Below are positions 24,818 to 36,420 of a stretch of 64,000 bases of DNA, piece by piece. Position 1 is the first letter of the stretch. Each line of letters begins with the position of its first letter. Below the pieces are notes generated by a model that searched no databases, was not told the origin of the DNA, and saw nothing but the letters and a program-made list of their open reading frames with translations. The DNA comes from Capitulum mitella (lineage: Eukaryota; Arthropoda; Thecostraca; Pollicipedomorpha; Pollicipedidae), in contig CP099851.1 of NCBI GenBank assembly GCA_030062745.1, forward strand, positions 3,524,393 through 3,588,392, given 5' to 3'. The translations under genes and the position numbers were made by a program.

Positions 24818-24910
24818 GCGCCGCCCCAGAGGAGGTCTGAAGAGGAACTGCTGAAGGACGACGACGAGCAGCTGGCACGAGCTCTCTTTTTGTCGGACCT
24901 CGCCACGACA
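24818..24910 (+). CDS. Hrs-like UIM exon 2
   Basis: A 93-base exon, phase 0 to 0, after acceptor ACGTTGGCAG. It reads APPQRRSEEELLKDDDE then QLARALFLSDLATT. The acidic run, L-A-x-A-L-x-L-S core and following acidic residue match the ubiquitin-interacting motif, with the key alanine and serine kept. In Hrs this motif holds ubiquitinated cargo on endosomes. Phases allow direct joining to the linker exon at 21380-21527. The donor ACA|GTGCGT is weak. Confidence 0.65.
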
Positions 24911-24924
24911 GTGCGTCTGTTGTT

Positions 24925-25300
24925 ATGTTGCAGTGAGGACGTATTGCGGTACGGCCAGAGTCTATTGCGGCACAGTGAGGGTTCTTTGTTATGGTATAGT
25001 AGGGTTCTAACGTGATATAGTCATGGCATGTTGCAATACAGCTAGAGTCTATTGATGTGGTACAGTGGAGGGCAACTGCGCTAGTCACGGTTTATGGTAA
25101 AACAGCTAGGGCTTGTAATGATGGTGCAGTGCGGCTACATTGCGGTACAGTCAGGGTCTGTTGCAGCACAGTCGGGGTCTGTTTGTTGTGGCACAATCAG
25201 GGGCAAAACAGTCAGAGAACGATGTGATACAGCGTCTGCTGCTGCACCACATTCAGTGGCCATTGATAAGCGCACCGTTGTGGTACAGTCAAAATCAGGC
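24925..25300 (+). repeat. Minisatellite after UIM exon 2
   Basis: Many diverged units of the type TTGCGGTACAGTCAGGGTCT, same family as at 22925 and 26440. Confidence 0.65.
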
Positions 25301-26319
25301 TTTGTGCATGACTGTAGATTTCAAAAGATTATTGACGGTGCCACTTGCATATCGGATCGGTTCTATTCAACCGTTCCTATAGCTGCCGGTCCAGTCCGAC
25401 CCCGCTATAATGCTTTCATAAAACTTTGCAGCTGGTGGCACCGAATCAGGAAGCCTGCGTTGACAGATTCCGTAGATCTTTATATTTTGTGTTTTGCATT
25501 TGCAGTTCGTTGGACCACAAGATCTTTTTTCACCCGGCTATTCCGGGATCAATGTTTTCGCTCTCAGACCTTTTTCTGCACGAGGAGACACATCGCGCGG
25601 TCCTTAAAGTGACTGGATTTGTCAATAATATTGAATTTAGATGTGTCCTGGCCTAGGACTCCTTAAATATTTTCATGAACTGTACACCTCAGTCTAAATT
25701 AAATCAGCAGGAAATGGTTATATTTCATAGCTATTATATGCGGTCACTACAATGTGCTGGTTCTCATAATCAGTGCCCAGGACAAACGTCCTCGCCGCGC
25801 ATGCAGACAACTGCTGAAAACTAGTTCGGAATGCTGCAAGATACGTACTTCCCCAAAGGCAAACAAAACCACACCCAGTCGCCAGTATAACTCCAGTCTC
25901 AGCCGGGAACAGATGGAAGCGAGCGTTCGTTTCACGCGCCGCGCCGCAGCTGCAAAAAATGTTAAAGGTACTGCTGCGCTCTTACCAGATTTTACGGCGA
26001 TGCCGGGCTGCTATGGATCCTGTGAGGATTCATTTTCTCCGTTCTGTTCCGTTTACGATCCTCTCGCACGCTCCGCTCCCGGTGTGAACTGGCCTTTATC
26101 TGTCCCGTTCGTCTTCGACCGTTCAGAACAGCTTGATACTTTATTTTTTGGTACATCAGCAATAGGCATTTCTAGGCATGTACGTCAACAATCGTCCTTT
26201 TCCACTAATGTCGCCCATGCTTAGTCAGACGTCATCAGTTCCCTTTAAGTTACGGGAAAAGATGGTGTTGATATGTCCGGTTGCCTGGCACCGGTGGAAA
26301 AGCCTTTCTGCTTTGGCAG

Positions 26320-26400
26320 CAGCCGACCCCACTAAGACTGAAGAGGAACTAAGGGAGGAGGATTGCATCCTGCACAAGCTATCATGCAGTCGAAAACCTA
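26320..26400 (+). pseudogene. Frameshifted copy of the UIM exon
   Basis: The acceptor and intron end (TTTCTGCTTTGGCAG) resemble those before 24818, and the acidic block recurs as TEEELREEDC. A one-base loss relative to exon 2 puts the acceptor-phase frame into a stop (QPTPLRLKRN then TAA). The UIM core is replaced by ILHKLSCS. It is probably not used. Confidence 0.5.
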
Positions 26401-26439
26401 GACACAAGCGGTGTGGCGTATTGTTGCTGTGCCGTGAGC

Positions 26440-26570
26440 ATGTGCTGCGTTACCGTCAGGATCTATTGCGGCACAGCCAGGGACGGGAGCATAATCAGGG
26501 TCTGCTGTAACGGGACGGACTGGGTCTGCTGTGGCAGTCCGGGTCTATCGTATCGATCCAGTCAGGATGT
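26440..26570 (+). repeat. Minisatellite after UIM copy 3
   Basis: Units around TTGCGGCACAGCCAGGG and CAGGGTCTGCTGTAACGGG, the family seen after the other UIM-like exons. Confidence 0.6.
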
Positions 26571-26882
26571 GTTTGCTATTATGAGGGTCCCATTCACGGG
26601 CGATAATTGCCAGTGGGGCCGGATGGCAGCGGAAGTAGTCGTTCTTCTTCGGTCACTCCGTGGGTGTTTCCAGTGGAGTTTTGCCCGGGGGCCAAAATTT
26701 GAAAAGTCCCCTCGATTGAAAACGTAACGTTTGTTTACGCTTTAAAATGTAAATAAGCCGTAGCTCGAAAAAAGTTTTCCGAAACGCGATGAGTCGTCAT
26801 TTTTGAGAGGGAGAGGTAGGTTTGTCCTGACCCATTTCCTGGCAGAATCCGGGTTACGCCTATGGGCCACTTTGCGTTTCAG

Positions 26883-27007
26883 GTCCAGTGCCGAGCCTGT
26901 GGACAAGTCGTCAGCGACACGTTGCCGGCTAAGATGTCCAAAATTCCCGCGTTCGGCATCGAGCACAGGGTGCTCGTGTGTGACTCGTGCTTCGAGCAGA
27001 TAAACGG
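26883..27007 (+). CDS. Second Hrs-like FYVE half-exon, zinc ligands lost
   Basis: A 125-base exon, phase 0 to 2, between acceptor GCGTTTCAG and donor CGG|GTAAGT, the same phases as 20814-20941. It begins VQCRACGQVVSD and ends FGIEHRVLVCDSCFEQIN, closely matching Hrs FYVE, including P-x-F-G-I-E and V-C-D-x-C. The central C-x2-C of the second zinc site is replaced by VVSDTLPAK, so two ligands are missing and it could not fold as a normal FYVE finger. The frame is otherwise open. It begins with VQCRACG where Hrs has HHCRACG. Confidence 0.75.
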
Positions 27008-27599
27008 GTAAGTCTCGTTTAGCGACGGACACCGATTGCGTGCTCTTCGAAGCCGGGCGGCTGGTGACGTGATCTCATAAGGTCTGTGACACAATTCCCG
27101 CTACTTATGGAATCGTGTTTGTGTGTGTTTTGTTTTTTGTTTCTTGTCTTTCGACTTTTTTTTTACTTTGCATCACATTGCGTGACCTGCGCTCTTTGGG
27201 CATAGCGCACGTTTCGGTGGCGTTGGACACAATTTTTCTTTGGAAATGTTTAGAGTCGACGTGGGCCGTTGAGTGATGTGCTGCGGGATGTGGTTGTTTC
27301 CGAAAGACGGCAGTCGTAACAGGGCATTCCACGGCGCTGTAGCCTGGGGCAACGTGTCGCCAGCATTAGCGGAAAACGTGGCCTCGCGCAAGAAGACCTA
27401 GACTCGCCTCACCAACAAACGTACCAAGACGATCGAAATTTTGCCGTATAGCGAAACCTGTGCAGTTTCGCATTCTTGGTTACGAAGAGCGAAACGTGAC
27501 AATTGTCAGGAATGTAAAGTAATAGTTGTTGCTGCCGGATTAACACAATTTGTTATAGAAACCAGTTCATTCGTTGATAACGTTCTCGGTATATAATTG
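27008..27599. other. Intron sequence, no exon recognised
   Basis: Simple T-rich tracts at about 27116-27170; nothing else recognised. Confidence 0.4.
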
Positions 27600-29482
27600 G
27601 ACATCACGACAATGATATTTCCACAAGTCCGCACTTGCACACAAACTCTACAAGCTAGGTCTACGCGGACACCTAGCACACTTTCTACTGAACTTCCTTC
27701 GGGATAGAACAGTAAAAGTCAGATGCGGCAACACCACCTCCAGCAATGGAGCGCAACACCAGGGCCTTCCACAAGGAAGCGTCATTTCACCAACACTCTT
27801 TCTTATCATGATCAACGACATGTTCGACGATTTTCACTGCAGAGCACTACACTATTGACTTTTTGCGGACGACGTGGCCATTTGGGCCACTAACCACTGC
27901 TTCCTAAAAACCGAAAACACCGTACAATCTGGACTAGACCACATTGCAAAGTGGTGTAAGAAATGGGGCTTCACCATGTCCGCCGAAATATCCGCAGTAG
28001 TTGCATACTCTCGCGCTACCGGACCACACAACCTCAACCTGCACATCCATGGCAAAGCCATAGAGCAGGTAAAAAGTTTCAGATTTCTTGACATCCACCT
28101 AGACGAGAAACTGACATTCCAGCATCACATCAAAGACATCACGAAACGATGCCCAAAACGCATCAACATCCTCCGCTGCCTCTCAGCTGGGGCGGAGACA
28201 GACAAACACTTCTCAGACTCTACAAGGCCATCATTCGACCCATTCTGGAATACAGCAGCTTCATTTTCAACAGCATTTCTCCATGTCCAGCTTAAAAACT
28301 CGAAATCATACAAAATCACAGCATTCACAGTTTACGTTAGGGGACACTTGCTGTTGTATGCAGTCAATGGTGTAGTGTGATGGATCGGCCGTATTGCTGA
28401 TTGCTTGTAGTACTGATTTTGAGTCGGAGCAGGAGCAGCACGCAAACGCCCACCTTTTTGCGTTGAAAGAAGCACGGCTCTGCCAGACCTTCAGTTTGCG
28501 TACCGCCCACTGCACCCGGACCGCCCCTCAGGCCATTCTGGAGTCACAAGCCACCCACTGTAGAATACCTCCTCACAGAACGAAAAGCAGACGTAACTCA
28601 AACAGAGATACTCGCCAAAGTCCGCGAATATACCACTGTCAACAACCACAAATCATTCATATACACAAACGGGTCCAAAATCGACGACGAAGTCGTATTT
28701 GGACTCTCATTGCCTGACTTCGAGCTCGGCAACCGCCTCACGGACCAAACATCAGTCTTCACTGCATAGACCATGGCCATCCTGATAGCCATTCGCATGA
28801 CAGTCAGACGCAACATGGTTAACGTAGTTGTCTGCTCCGACTCAAAATCGGTCCTACAAGCCATCAGCAATACGGCCGATCCATCACACTACACCATTGA
28901 CTGCATACAACAGCAAGTGTCCCCTAACGTAACGAACATTCCTTTCCTTGGGATACCGGCACACGCAAACATCAAAGGTAACGAGCGAGTAGACCAGACT
29001 GCGAAACAATCACTAGCATTCGACACATGCTTTGAGATAACATTCTCACTAGACGACTGCAAGACAGCCCTGCAACAACACATCCAGCAAAACCAACAGA
29101 AGATCTGGACACAAAACCACCACGCACACCTGTACGGTATCAAACCCACACTTGGCGCCTGACATACTTCAAATCAAAAATGCCGGCGTCAAGAAGTCGT
29201 TCTCTCCAGACCTAGTGGGTCGCACGAAATACACACAACCAGTCATAGAGGACGGCTCTCACAAAGTGCCACAATACCCCAGCTGCAGCACACCACTCAA
29301 CGTAAGTCACCTCCTGATGGAACGTGGGGATTTTCAAACACAAAGACGACCCATTAAAGCCTTCTGCCAACAAAAGAAAATTCAGCTCACCCTGAGCACC
29401 CTACTGGGTAACCAGCACCCAGACCTACTGCAATTACTATTCAAATATCTAAATGACACACACGTAGCAGGAGAACTCTAAC
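27600..29482 (+). mobile_element. Decayed, 5'-truncated LINE (RT and RNase H)
   Basis: Conceptual translation across several stops and frameshifts shows non-LTR reverse-transcriptase blocks: GLPQGSVISPTLFLIMIND near 27760-27820 and the catalytic box FADD at 27862-27873. RNase H blocks follow: IYTNGSK near 28660, CSDSKSVLQAI near 28840 and GNERVDQTAK near 28980. A FADD box with a C-terminal RNase H suggests the I/R1 group. Positions 28334-28430 are an inverted copy of 28836-28935, a rearrangement. The element cannot be active. It lies in the intron between the second FYVE half-exon and the second linker exon. Confidence 0.8.
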
Positions 29483-32400
29483 ACAACATCTGCCCGACAA
29501 CGGCAAACAGTACCACACACTACCGGTATCGGTGACCTGTCTCACGGGAACTTGGCCAGGATCGCGCATTTTATTTATTGGTCAATCTGTCCCGTGCCCC
29601 GCCCGCGCGCACAGAGACAGCCGTGGGGACCGCGCGACCTACCCGCTCAAGCCACCAACAGGCAGCACCGCTACACTACACTGCACAACACTGCAAATCC
29701 TTCTTACTTCCTCCTTTCTTCTGCAACACCCGGCGTGATAGGGTGAACGTTTAGCCAGCGTGAGAGTCGGTATGGGCAGTCTCCTAGCCTGCACGATAAA
29801 GACCCCTCGGTGCTTTTCGTGAGGAGTAGTGCCGGTTCCTTGGCAAAATCAAACGTAAAGTATAACCTATTTTTTTTTTTTTGCTTTTCAGGAGGGTTAA
29901 AAGCAACGTAACTAACTCTAGTAAAGGCGACGGCTCCCTTCCCCCTGCGCGTCCTGCCCCCGTTTCACGGAGGCCCCACACCATGCCGATATTGCAAGCG
30001 ACATCTAAATTTTGCTCACACATACAACCTAACGTAAAAAAGCACTAGTATCCACCACTCTTTCACCCTATAACGTTAAATGAAACACTTACGCCATCTT
30101 TAAAATCGCCACATACACTCTAATGTAACGTAGCTCACACAGACTATACAGGTGTCGCATAATGACCAAAAAGGTTGAGGCACGCCTCTAAACCCAATAT
30201 CAATCATCAATCGACATTGATATTATAAAAGTCTGAATGTTTCGGCGCACCTTGATGTGCCCTCCTGAGTGTGATCAGTCTTTTACCTAAATGTCTGCAT
30301 CAACCGTGTTCAATAAAGCCAAGCAAAGGCGAACCACAATCATCGGATTCTGACAAGGCAATAGCTGATCCAGTTGGCGAAGGCAAATCAGGGCATGCGG
30401 AAATATTTTTTTGCAATATGAAACAATTATATTGACCTATATTCCAACACCTGATCATTCAGCAACTGAGTAAAATGTACGGACTGACATCATTCTATTC
30501 GTCTTTTATTTTTTGGTCGGTCATGGTCTGCAGCGTGCTGAAAACGTGAAATGCACCGACATTTCCCGCATCATTGCAACATTTTCCAGTGACCGACACT
30601 GTACTATTTTCGGTCGATTCAGGTGCTTGAATCACACTGCTGGTCTGCGGTCGGTACTTCCATTACTTCGACCAGTACATGTGCTATGCCGTATTCCGGT
30701 GAACGGGCGAATTCCCCTCCCCCTCCGGGGGTTTTTGCCGGCCCATTCCAAACCGTTTTAGATAATGACATGAGACTTGTTTACTTTTCCTCACCATCAT
30801 TTTCCACGTTTTGGTTGTTTTTTGAAATGGCTTACGGCATCAGGGGCGCCATCAGAGAGGGTTTTCGGTCAGGTGATAATATTTCGCATTAAAACAAATT
30901 TAGACACGTGCATAGGCACATAATTGTTTTTATTTGGGAGCAGGTGACACTAACTCACTCCGCAAGAGAGGGGCTGGATGTTCTACATGCCAGGCATTAA
31001 CCACGTTTTCAGCCCTCGCCGGACGAGGGGGTGAATGCCCCTGTCGTGTTTCTCAGACCACGGCACTATGGCGCACGACAGAGCCGTAAAATTGGGCACA
31101 GTTGACGATACCTTGATTGCGCATGTTTCGAAGAAACAGTGGCCCCTGGTCATCTCAGGTCGCCGGGCTATGGCGTCATTACTGAAGGATTCCAGAAGGA
31201 TTCTTGCGTCAAATGGGAGTTTTTCTTGTTTTGGGGTAATAGGAATGCATAAACGGCAAATGACGGCAATGAATCCGGTTCAGAATGGTTGTTTTTATGC
31301 AAACAGGTCACTTTAGATAGATCGATAACATTTGCAGTGTCAATCGAGGTCAATGACCTAGGTTGATTTTTTGCCTTAGAGCGTTTCGGTATAAGTTTTT
31401 TGAAACTGAGTATGATAAAATAGGCGATTTTAAATTTATGAGGTTCCAAATGTGTCATTTTTAACTTCGGAAAAACGAGTTATAGTTGCCAAGCATATAG
31501 TCTGACCTGACCTAGAAGAGCACTGGTTAACCTGACGGAGTCAAATGGGGTACTATTAGACTTTTTAGGCAGCACACACCTATCGACTGCCTTTTGAATC
31601 GTGAATCTAGCTCAATTAGGGGCCAAATGGCGGGGCGCCTGCCACCATCAAGGACGGCACAAATGAGCTTTTCGTTGGTAAGTTTACGAAATACAGTAGA
31701 ACACTGGAGACGTCAATATCCTTATTTGTTGAAGTTAATGAGGGTAGAAGTATAGGATTATCTTTTTCGCCATGTTCTGAACCAAAATTGTCAAATATTT
31801 TGAGCTCTAAAGTTCCGAAATCTAAAGGTAGAAAATTTTGGATTATTGCCTTCTAAAGGAATCATTTGTGGCTACGGTCGGTTTCTTGAAAACTTTTACC
31901 ATAAGGAGATTAGGTCACCCATCTGTCCCACCCCTGCCTACGTTTATGACGAGGTCGCCTGCATCCACCCCGGTGCTCCTAGCCAACTTGTCCTTAGAAC
32001 ACCACTTAGAGCCATGGTTCTGGTACCTGACTGGCGACCGAAGGGTTCCTGGCTATAGTCGAAAAACACTTGTCACTCTCCACAACCGTCCTTAATTAGA
32101 CGCACCGCCTGACGCCGTCAAATGGCCGGCGAGAGGTGCTGGCGCCGGTCATGCCCGGTACATTACAATCAACGACCTTAGCAGAGCCGTCCATGGCGTC
32201 GGTCATAGTCTCCTTTTGGGCTAAGTCGAACTGCACGGATCGCATCGGAATAGCTTGCAAATAAGCGGCCGGAGCTGGGTGGTTAAGAATAGTTGTTTGA
32301 CCGGAAACCTGTTCCATGGAGTAGCTCAAGGATCGCACGTGGGCCAGACCTGTTCATGCAGCGTTTCGTTCTCTCTAACCCAGGCATTTGCAGCCTACTG

Positions 32401-32944
32401 TGTCCATAAAGCAACACCGAGACATTCATCCGGCATGTTCAGGAGAAACTTTAGGCTCGCAGCCTCCAGATGAGTGCTAGCGAGATGAACCTCACGTGCC
32501 AGAACTTCGACAAAAGGCTGCAAAACCTCCAGATAACTGACGTTTCCGACTCAACGATGCGTGCAAAAAATCGTTTTTAGCCACCACTGAGATCGGATGT
32601 TTACCGAGGCGCGCCATTTCAGCGCTCTCGGTGTGGCTCATTGGCCATCGGATTTGATTTACGTCAGTGCTCTCGACTGCCAGAGTCATTTCGGGTAGCA
32701 GACTCACGCTGGAGTTATGGGCAACGGCGGAAAGTTGCTTCCACTCGAGCCAGGGATTTTTCGATCACCAGGAAAGCATGGAAACCAACGCTCAAGGTTG
32801 CCTCGAAGTGTTTATAAGCTTCTTCGGACCCAGAATACGCACCACGTGACACGTGGACATGTTTCGTATGGTGCATCAGTCAAGCTAACATCGTAATTTT
32901 TAGCTGCAGTATTGCCAGTTATGCCTCCATTCCGCGTCTTTCAG
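29483..32944. other. Intron sequence of Hrs-like gene
   Basis: Contains a poly-T run at 29870-29882 and AT-rich low-information sequence. A short frame at 31846-32058 has some flavour of a retroelement but is too weak to name. No exon is supported. Confidence 0.4.
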
Positions 32945-33062
32945 GCCACCCAATCAGCGGCCTCCTGAAGGCGATCCCTCTCAAAGCCAGCCATCCAACT
33001 TCGCGGCGCCTTCGAACGTGCCGCCGGGGCGCGCCAATGGACCGCTCTCCGAACGGTCTGGG
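32945..33062 (+). CDS. Second Hrs-like linker exon
   Basis: A 118-base exon, phase 2 to 0, between acceptor GCGTCTTTCAG and donor GGG|GTAAGA. It reads PPNQRPPEGDPSQSQPS and ends ANGPLSERSG, homologous to PPNGNE...EPSQNEPS...NSPLSRECQ of 21380-21527. The LPPEYL core is lost. Its phase matches the preceding FYVE half at 26883-27007 and the following RING exon, so a three-exon reading frame is possible. A donor-unit minisatellite follows, as in the first copy. Confidence 0.6.
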
Positions 33063-33320
33063 GTAAGAAACACACGGCTCCAAACAGTCCGGGTAACAAG
33101 CTCACGGCTCGAAACAGTCCCGGTAACAAGCTCACGGCTCCAAACAGTCCCCGGTAACAGGCTCATGGTTCCAAACAGTCCCCGGTAACAGGTTCACGGC
33201 TCCAAACAGACTCGGGTACCAGGCTCACGGCTCCAAACAGTCCCCGGTAACAGGCTCATGGTTCCAAACAGTCCCCGGTAACAGGCTCATGGTTCCAAAC
33301 AGTCCCAGGTGCGAAACGCG
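33063..33320 (+). repeat. Minisatellite with repeated GGTAACA units
   Basis: About eight units near 32 bases, such as CAAACAGTCCCCGGTAACAG, start at the donor of the linker exon. They are homologous to the array at 21528-21725. Confidence 0.8.
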
Positions 33321-33725
33321 TGACACCAAGCATACAGTGCCATCTCAGGAACCTCAGGCAGCAAGCATCAGGAGAGTAGGAGCCGGGGGGCAGGGGCAGC
33401 TGTCTCCCAACTTTGGATAACACTTAACGTTAATTCTATGGCGGTGCATGGAAAGAAACAAGATAAAATCACCTTTGCCCCCCTCTCCCTCAGCTCCAGA
33501 GAGGTTACCACACTACTGCCAAGCACGCAGTGTCATGTGAGAAACTAGTGGATCCAAGAAGTCCAAAGTAAGAAACGCGTGGATCCACCAGCGTACCTGA
33601 CCTCGTACACAAGTGCAAGTGACAGTCTGTACTGTGTCACTAGTGTACCTGACGGTCTGCACTCTTTCTCCAGTGCACCATTCTGTGCGAGGACCTGGCC
33701 GTCAAAACTTACCCCATGTCCTCAG
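33321..33725. other. Intron before the RING exon
   Basis: Contains short GTACCTGACGGTCTGC-like repeats that are also found upstream of RING copy 1, and ends in the acceptor CATGTCCTCAG. Confidence 0.45.
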
Positions 33726-34067
33726 GGTGTCGGAACATCAGGAACGAACTCGGGTCAGAATCAACGTAACAGCACAGCTGGCGATGGTAACAGCCAAGTA
33801 GCTAGAGACAACAGGGCTGGCATCAAGAAGGCTGACAACGACGGGATACCTACAAGCAAGCTAGACGAAGAGCTACAGTGTCCCCTCTGCCTTGACATGC
33901 TGGACAAGGCCACCACCCTCGGCTGCGGGCACACCTTCTGCGCCGGATGTCTGGTTGAAGTGTGCAAGGTTGCTAAAAAGTGTCCGTTGTGTCGCAAGCC
34001 AATAGTTACGGCCACTCGCTCCGTCACCCTGGACAACGTCATCAGCAGCATCGTTGGCAATCGCTGA
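33726..34067 (+). CDS. Terminal RING exon (copy 2), in phase with Hrs-like exons
   Basis: A 342-base exon with stop, acceptor phase 0, encoding 113 residues. A Ser/Asn/Gln-rich lead (GVGTSGTNSGQNQ) precedes an intact C3HC4 RING running from CPLCLDML to CPLCRKP, and the end SVTLDNVISSIVGNR. Zinc spacing is identical to copy 1. An open frame extends upstream across the acceptor to 33579, but the acceptor and the homology breakpoint favour an exon start at 33726. It follows the second linker exon by about 660 bases in matching phase, which suggests a transcript joining an Hrs-derived FYVE/linker part to a RING. A RING suggests E3 ubiquitin ligase activity; the fused architecture is inferred, not shown. 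Confidence 0.75.
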   Translation, partial: GVGTSGTNSGQNQRNSTAGDGNSQVARDNRAGIKKADNDGIPTSKLDEELQCPLCLDMLDKATTLGCGHTFCAGCLVEVCKVAKKCPLCRKPIVTATRSVTLDNVISSIVGNR

Positions 34068-35189
34068 AAGGCTCAGGCAGTATGCTGCAGCGAAGAGGAC
34101 AGTGTTTTGGGTAGGGGATGAAAAGAAGATATACTGCAAATGACCTCCACGTGGCGTTGGAGGTTAGTTGTATATGGTCATGAGCTGGATAGAAAAGGGT
34201 CCATGTTTATGAAATATTTAGGGTACGCTCCAAGTGCGATGGCACTTCTATGTAATATGTAGTGGTTATGTGAAGTTGGCAGATATCTATTAGTTTGCAT
34301 TATGCACGAAATGGGCAATGGGTATTCTGATCACTTTGTTCGCTGACTCCTCATGCGTTAATGACACGAACGCTCATTAGCACTTTGAAACGTGTCTCCT
34401 TCTACCCTGGGATGAGGGTAAACACCAAAATTCGCCAAACAGTGCTGAGTAAATGTGATATTGCTTTACAGTTAGGAAAAACCAATGACAAAATGACAAA
34501 TGAAAGAAAGATCTAGATACAGTTAGCGAGAGACCGCTGAGAAAAATACATTCGGTACATACTGAAAATATGTTTGTATCGCGAGTCCGATGTGAAATTG
34601 AAAACAACGTCATGCGATGTGTGTGATGGGCGTAAATGTGTAGCGAATTCATCTGATATTGCTGGTCCCTTATTTCTGGTTTCAAAAGTCGTTCCGTCAT
34701 TTTTCAAGTTTGTCTGCAGCATAAAACGTATAAAAGTGACTTTTTAGTGTACTCGTATTATATTGTATTGCACTGCGCATCGTTGGAGCGTTCAGTGCTA
34801 TAAAACACATGTCTTGGCCACTACGCTGTTGACTCAGACATTGAAATTTACACAGGTAAAACACGCACACAATCACACATCACGCCTTTTTTCCATCCCC
34901 ACCTATAACCAGATGGCCAGGAGTGCCCCCCCCCAATTCATCGCGACGCAGATCACCTTACGTTAACTCCCAGGGAAATCAAAGTTCTAAACCAAAGAGA
35001 ATTATACAAGTCGTGGCATTACCTACTAGGAAAGGAAGACGAAAAAACAATACTCATATACGAAATATCACCCGTGATGGCATGTGTTAATCAACATGAG
35101 AGAAAGCAGTCTCAGCCAAGAAGCCTCCGACTGTCCACTAAACTTTTCCCACACAAATAATCCCGACCTTTGGCAGCAGACTGCACCAT
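34068..35189. other. Non-coding spacer
   Basis: No gene recognised. No nearby AATAAA is evident for the upstream RING exon. Confidence 0.4.
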
Positions 35190-36420
35190 GCAAAGGTTAG
35201 CTAGGCGACAGAGAATCTGAGATGGGAATGAACGTTGGCTTTGAATTGAGGAACAGAAAAAGAAAGCGTGTGAGGATGAAACTGTCTGAGACCAAGTTCC
35301 GTTGAGACCAGCCCAGGCGTAGTAAGAAAACGCCCGTTTGCCTGCCTCTGTAAGCTGTCGATGGAGACCGAAAAGGTCGTCTGGCCGGGTACGGCGAGCA
35401 CGGACTCAATTATTCTTGACCAAAAGTGGAACCAACCAAAGCGCTGCAGCAGGTCGCCTCATCAACGCCGTACTGAGCCGTCTTTAAAAGTACTTTTGGG
35501 TGATCAACAACGTCCAAGCATTTGCTAAGGTCCAAGAGGAACAGCCGACAAATTTTGTCGCCGTCGGCGGTTGATAAGATGCGATCAGTGATAGAAATGA
35601 GAGTAGTCTCGGTAGAGTGGCCGGGCCGAAAACCGTGCTGAGTGCTTGAGAAAACGTAGTCCATCGACAGATATCGGTACAGCTGACGACTTTCTCGACA
35701 ATTTTAGCGATAGCGGGTATGACTGAAATGGGCCGGTAAGAAGATGGATCGAACAGGGGGCCAGACTTCAGAATGGGTGTGACGACAGAATGCTTCAAGA
35801 CTTCGGGGAATGCAGCAGAAATCAGTATCGAACGACGCCCGCACCCACGCCGACTCCCTCATGCCTGGCAGACGAACGCGGCATGCCAAAAATCACCCTT
35901 TGGATGTGGCAGCAGTAGACTGGTGACACGGGGAAAGCGCAAAATCCCACGCGGGGGAGGCGGCACGGTAATTCAAGGCAGACCAGGCCGGCGACCTCGG
36001 CGGCCATCCCTGGGCCAACGACGACAAAGTCCGTATCTGCCGATGCGCCAGGAACACTGTACACGCCATATTTCTTTCCGCCGACGACGCTTTGAGCAGA
36101 GCGGCAAGCAGAGCCACTTGGAGATATTTTTCGGTCAAGGTCAGTTAAAGCATCCTGGCGAAAAGCGGAACTGGCATGTTTGTTCAGGTATTTATAGAGA
36201 GTGGAAATGTGGCCACGCGCGTGCAGGGCTTCGCAGCGACAAGCCAGAATGAACGAGGTTTGTTGGAAAATTCCTGGTGGGGTTGGGTTGCGGATTTTCA
36301 TGTAGATGAGGGTAGCGTGCTGGTCGAGCATTGAAAAGAATGCAAAGAAGGGAAGGCAGACCATTTGTCAGCAACAGATGTGGATGAGAATACGCCTGGG
36401 CAGTCAGCATAGTGGAGCTG
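35190..36420 (-). mobile_element. Decayed, 5'-truncated LINE (Jockey/CR1-like RT)
   Basis: Minus-strand frames, broken by shifts, show reverse-transcriptase blocks SSYRPISVIPAIAKIVEKVV, QHGFRPGHSTETTLI and LLDLSKC-x-DVVDH in the usual order. A degenerate pre-RT region runs up to 36.4 kb. The catalytic YADD box is not found, so the 3' part is missing or scrambled. The upstream end abuts RING copy 3 at 36420 in the same orientation. Confidence 0.75.

Noticed and set aside
24630-25088. 152-codon minus-strand frame opposite UIM exon 2
   Set aside because: It is a shadow of the UIM exon and minisatellite on the other strand.
25754-26224. 156-codon plus-strand frame
   Set aside because: No domain, no splice signals, and composition like the flanking intron.
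31846-32095. Possible retroelement fragment (VLVPDWRPKGSWL)
   Set aside because: A faint resemblance to DIRS-type elements, but one short frame with stops after it is too weak to name.
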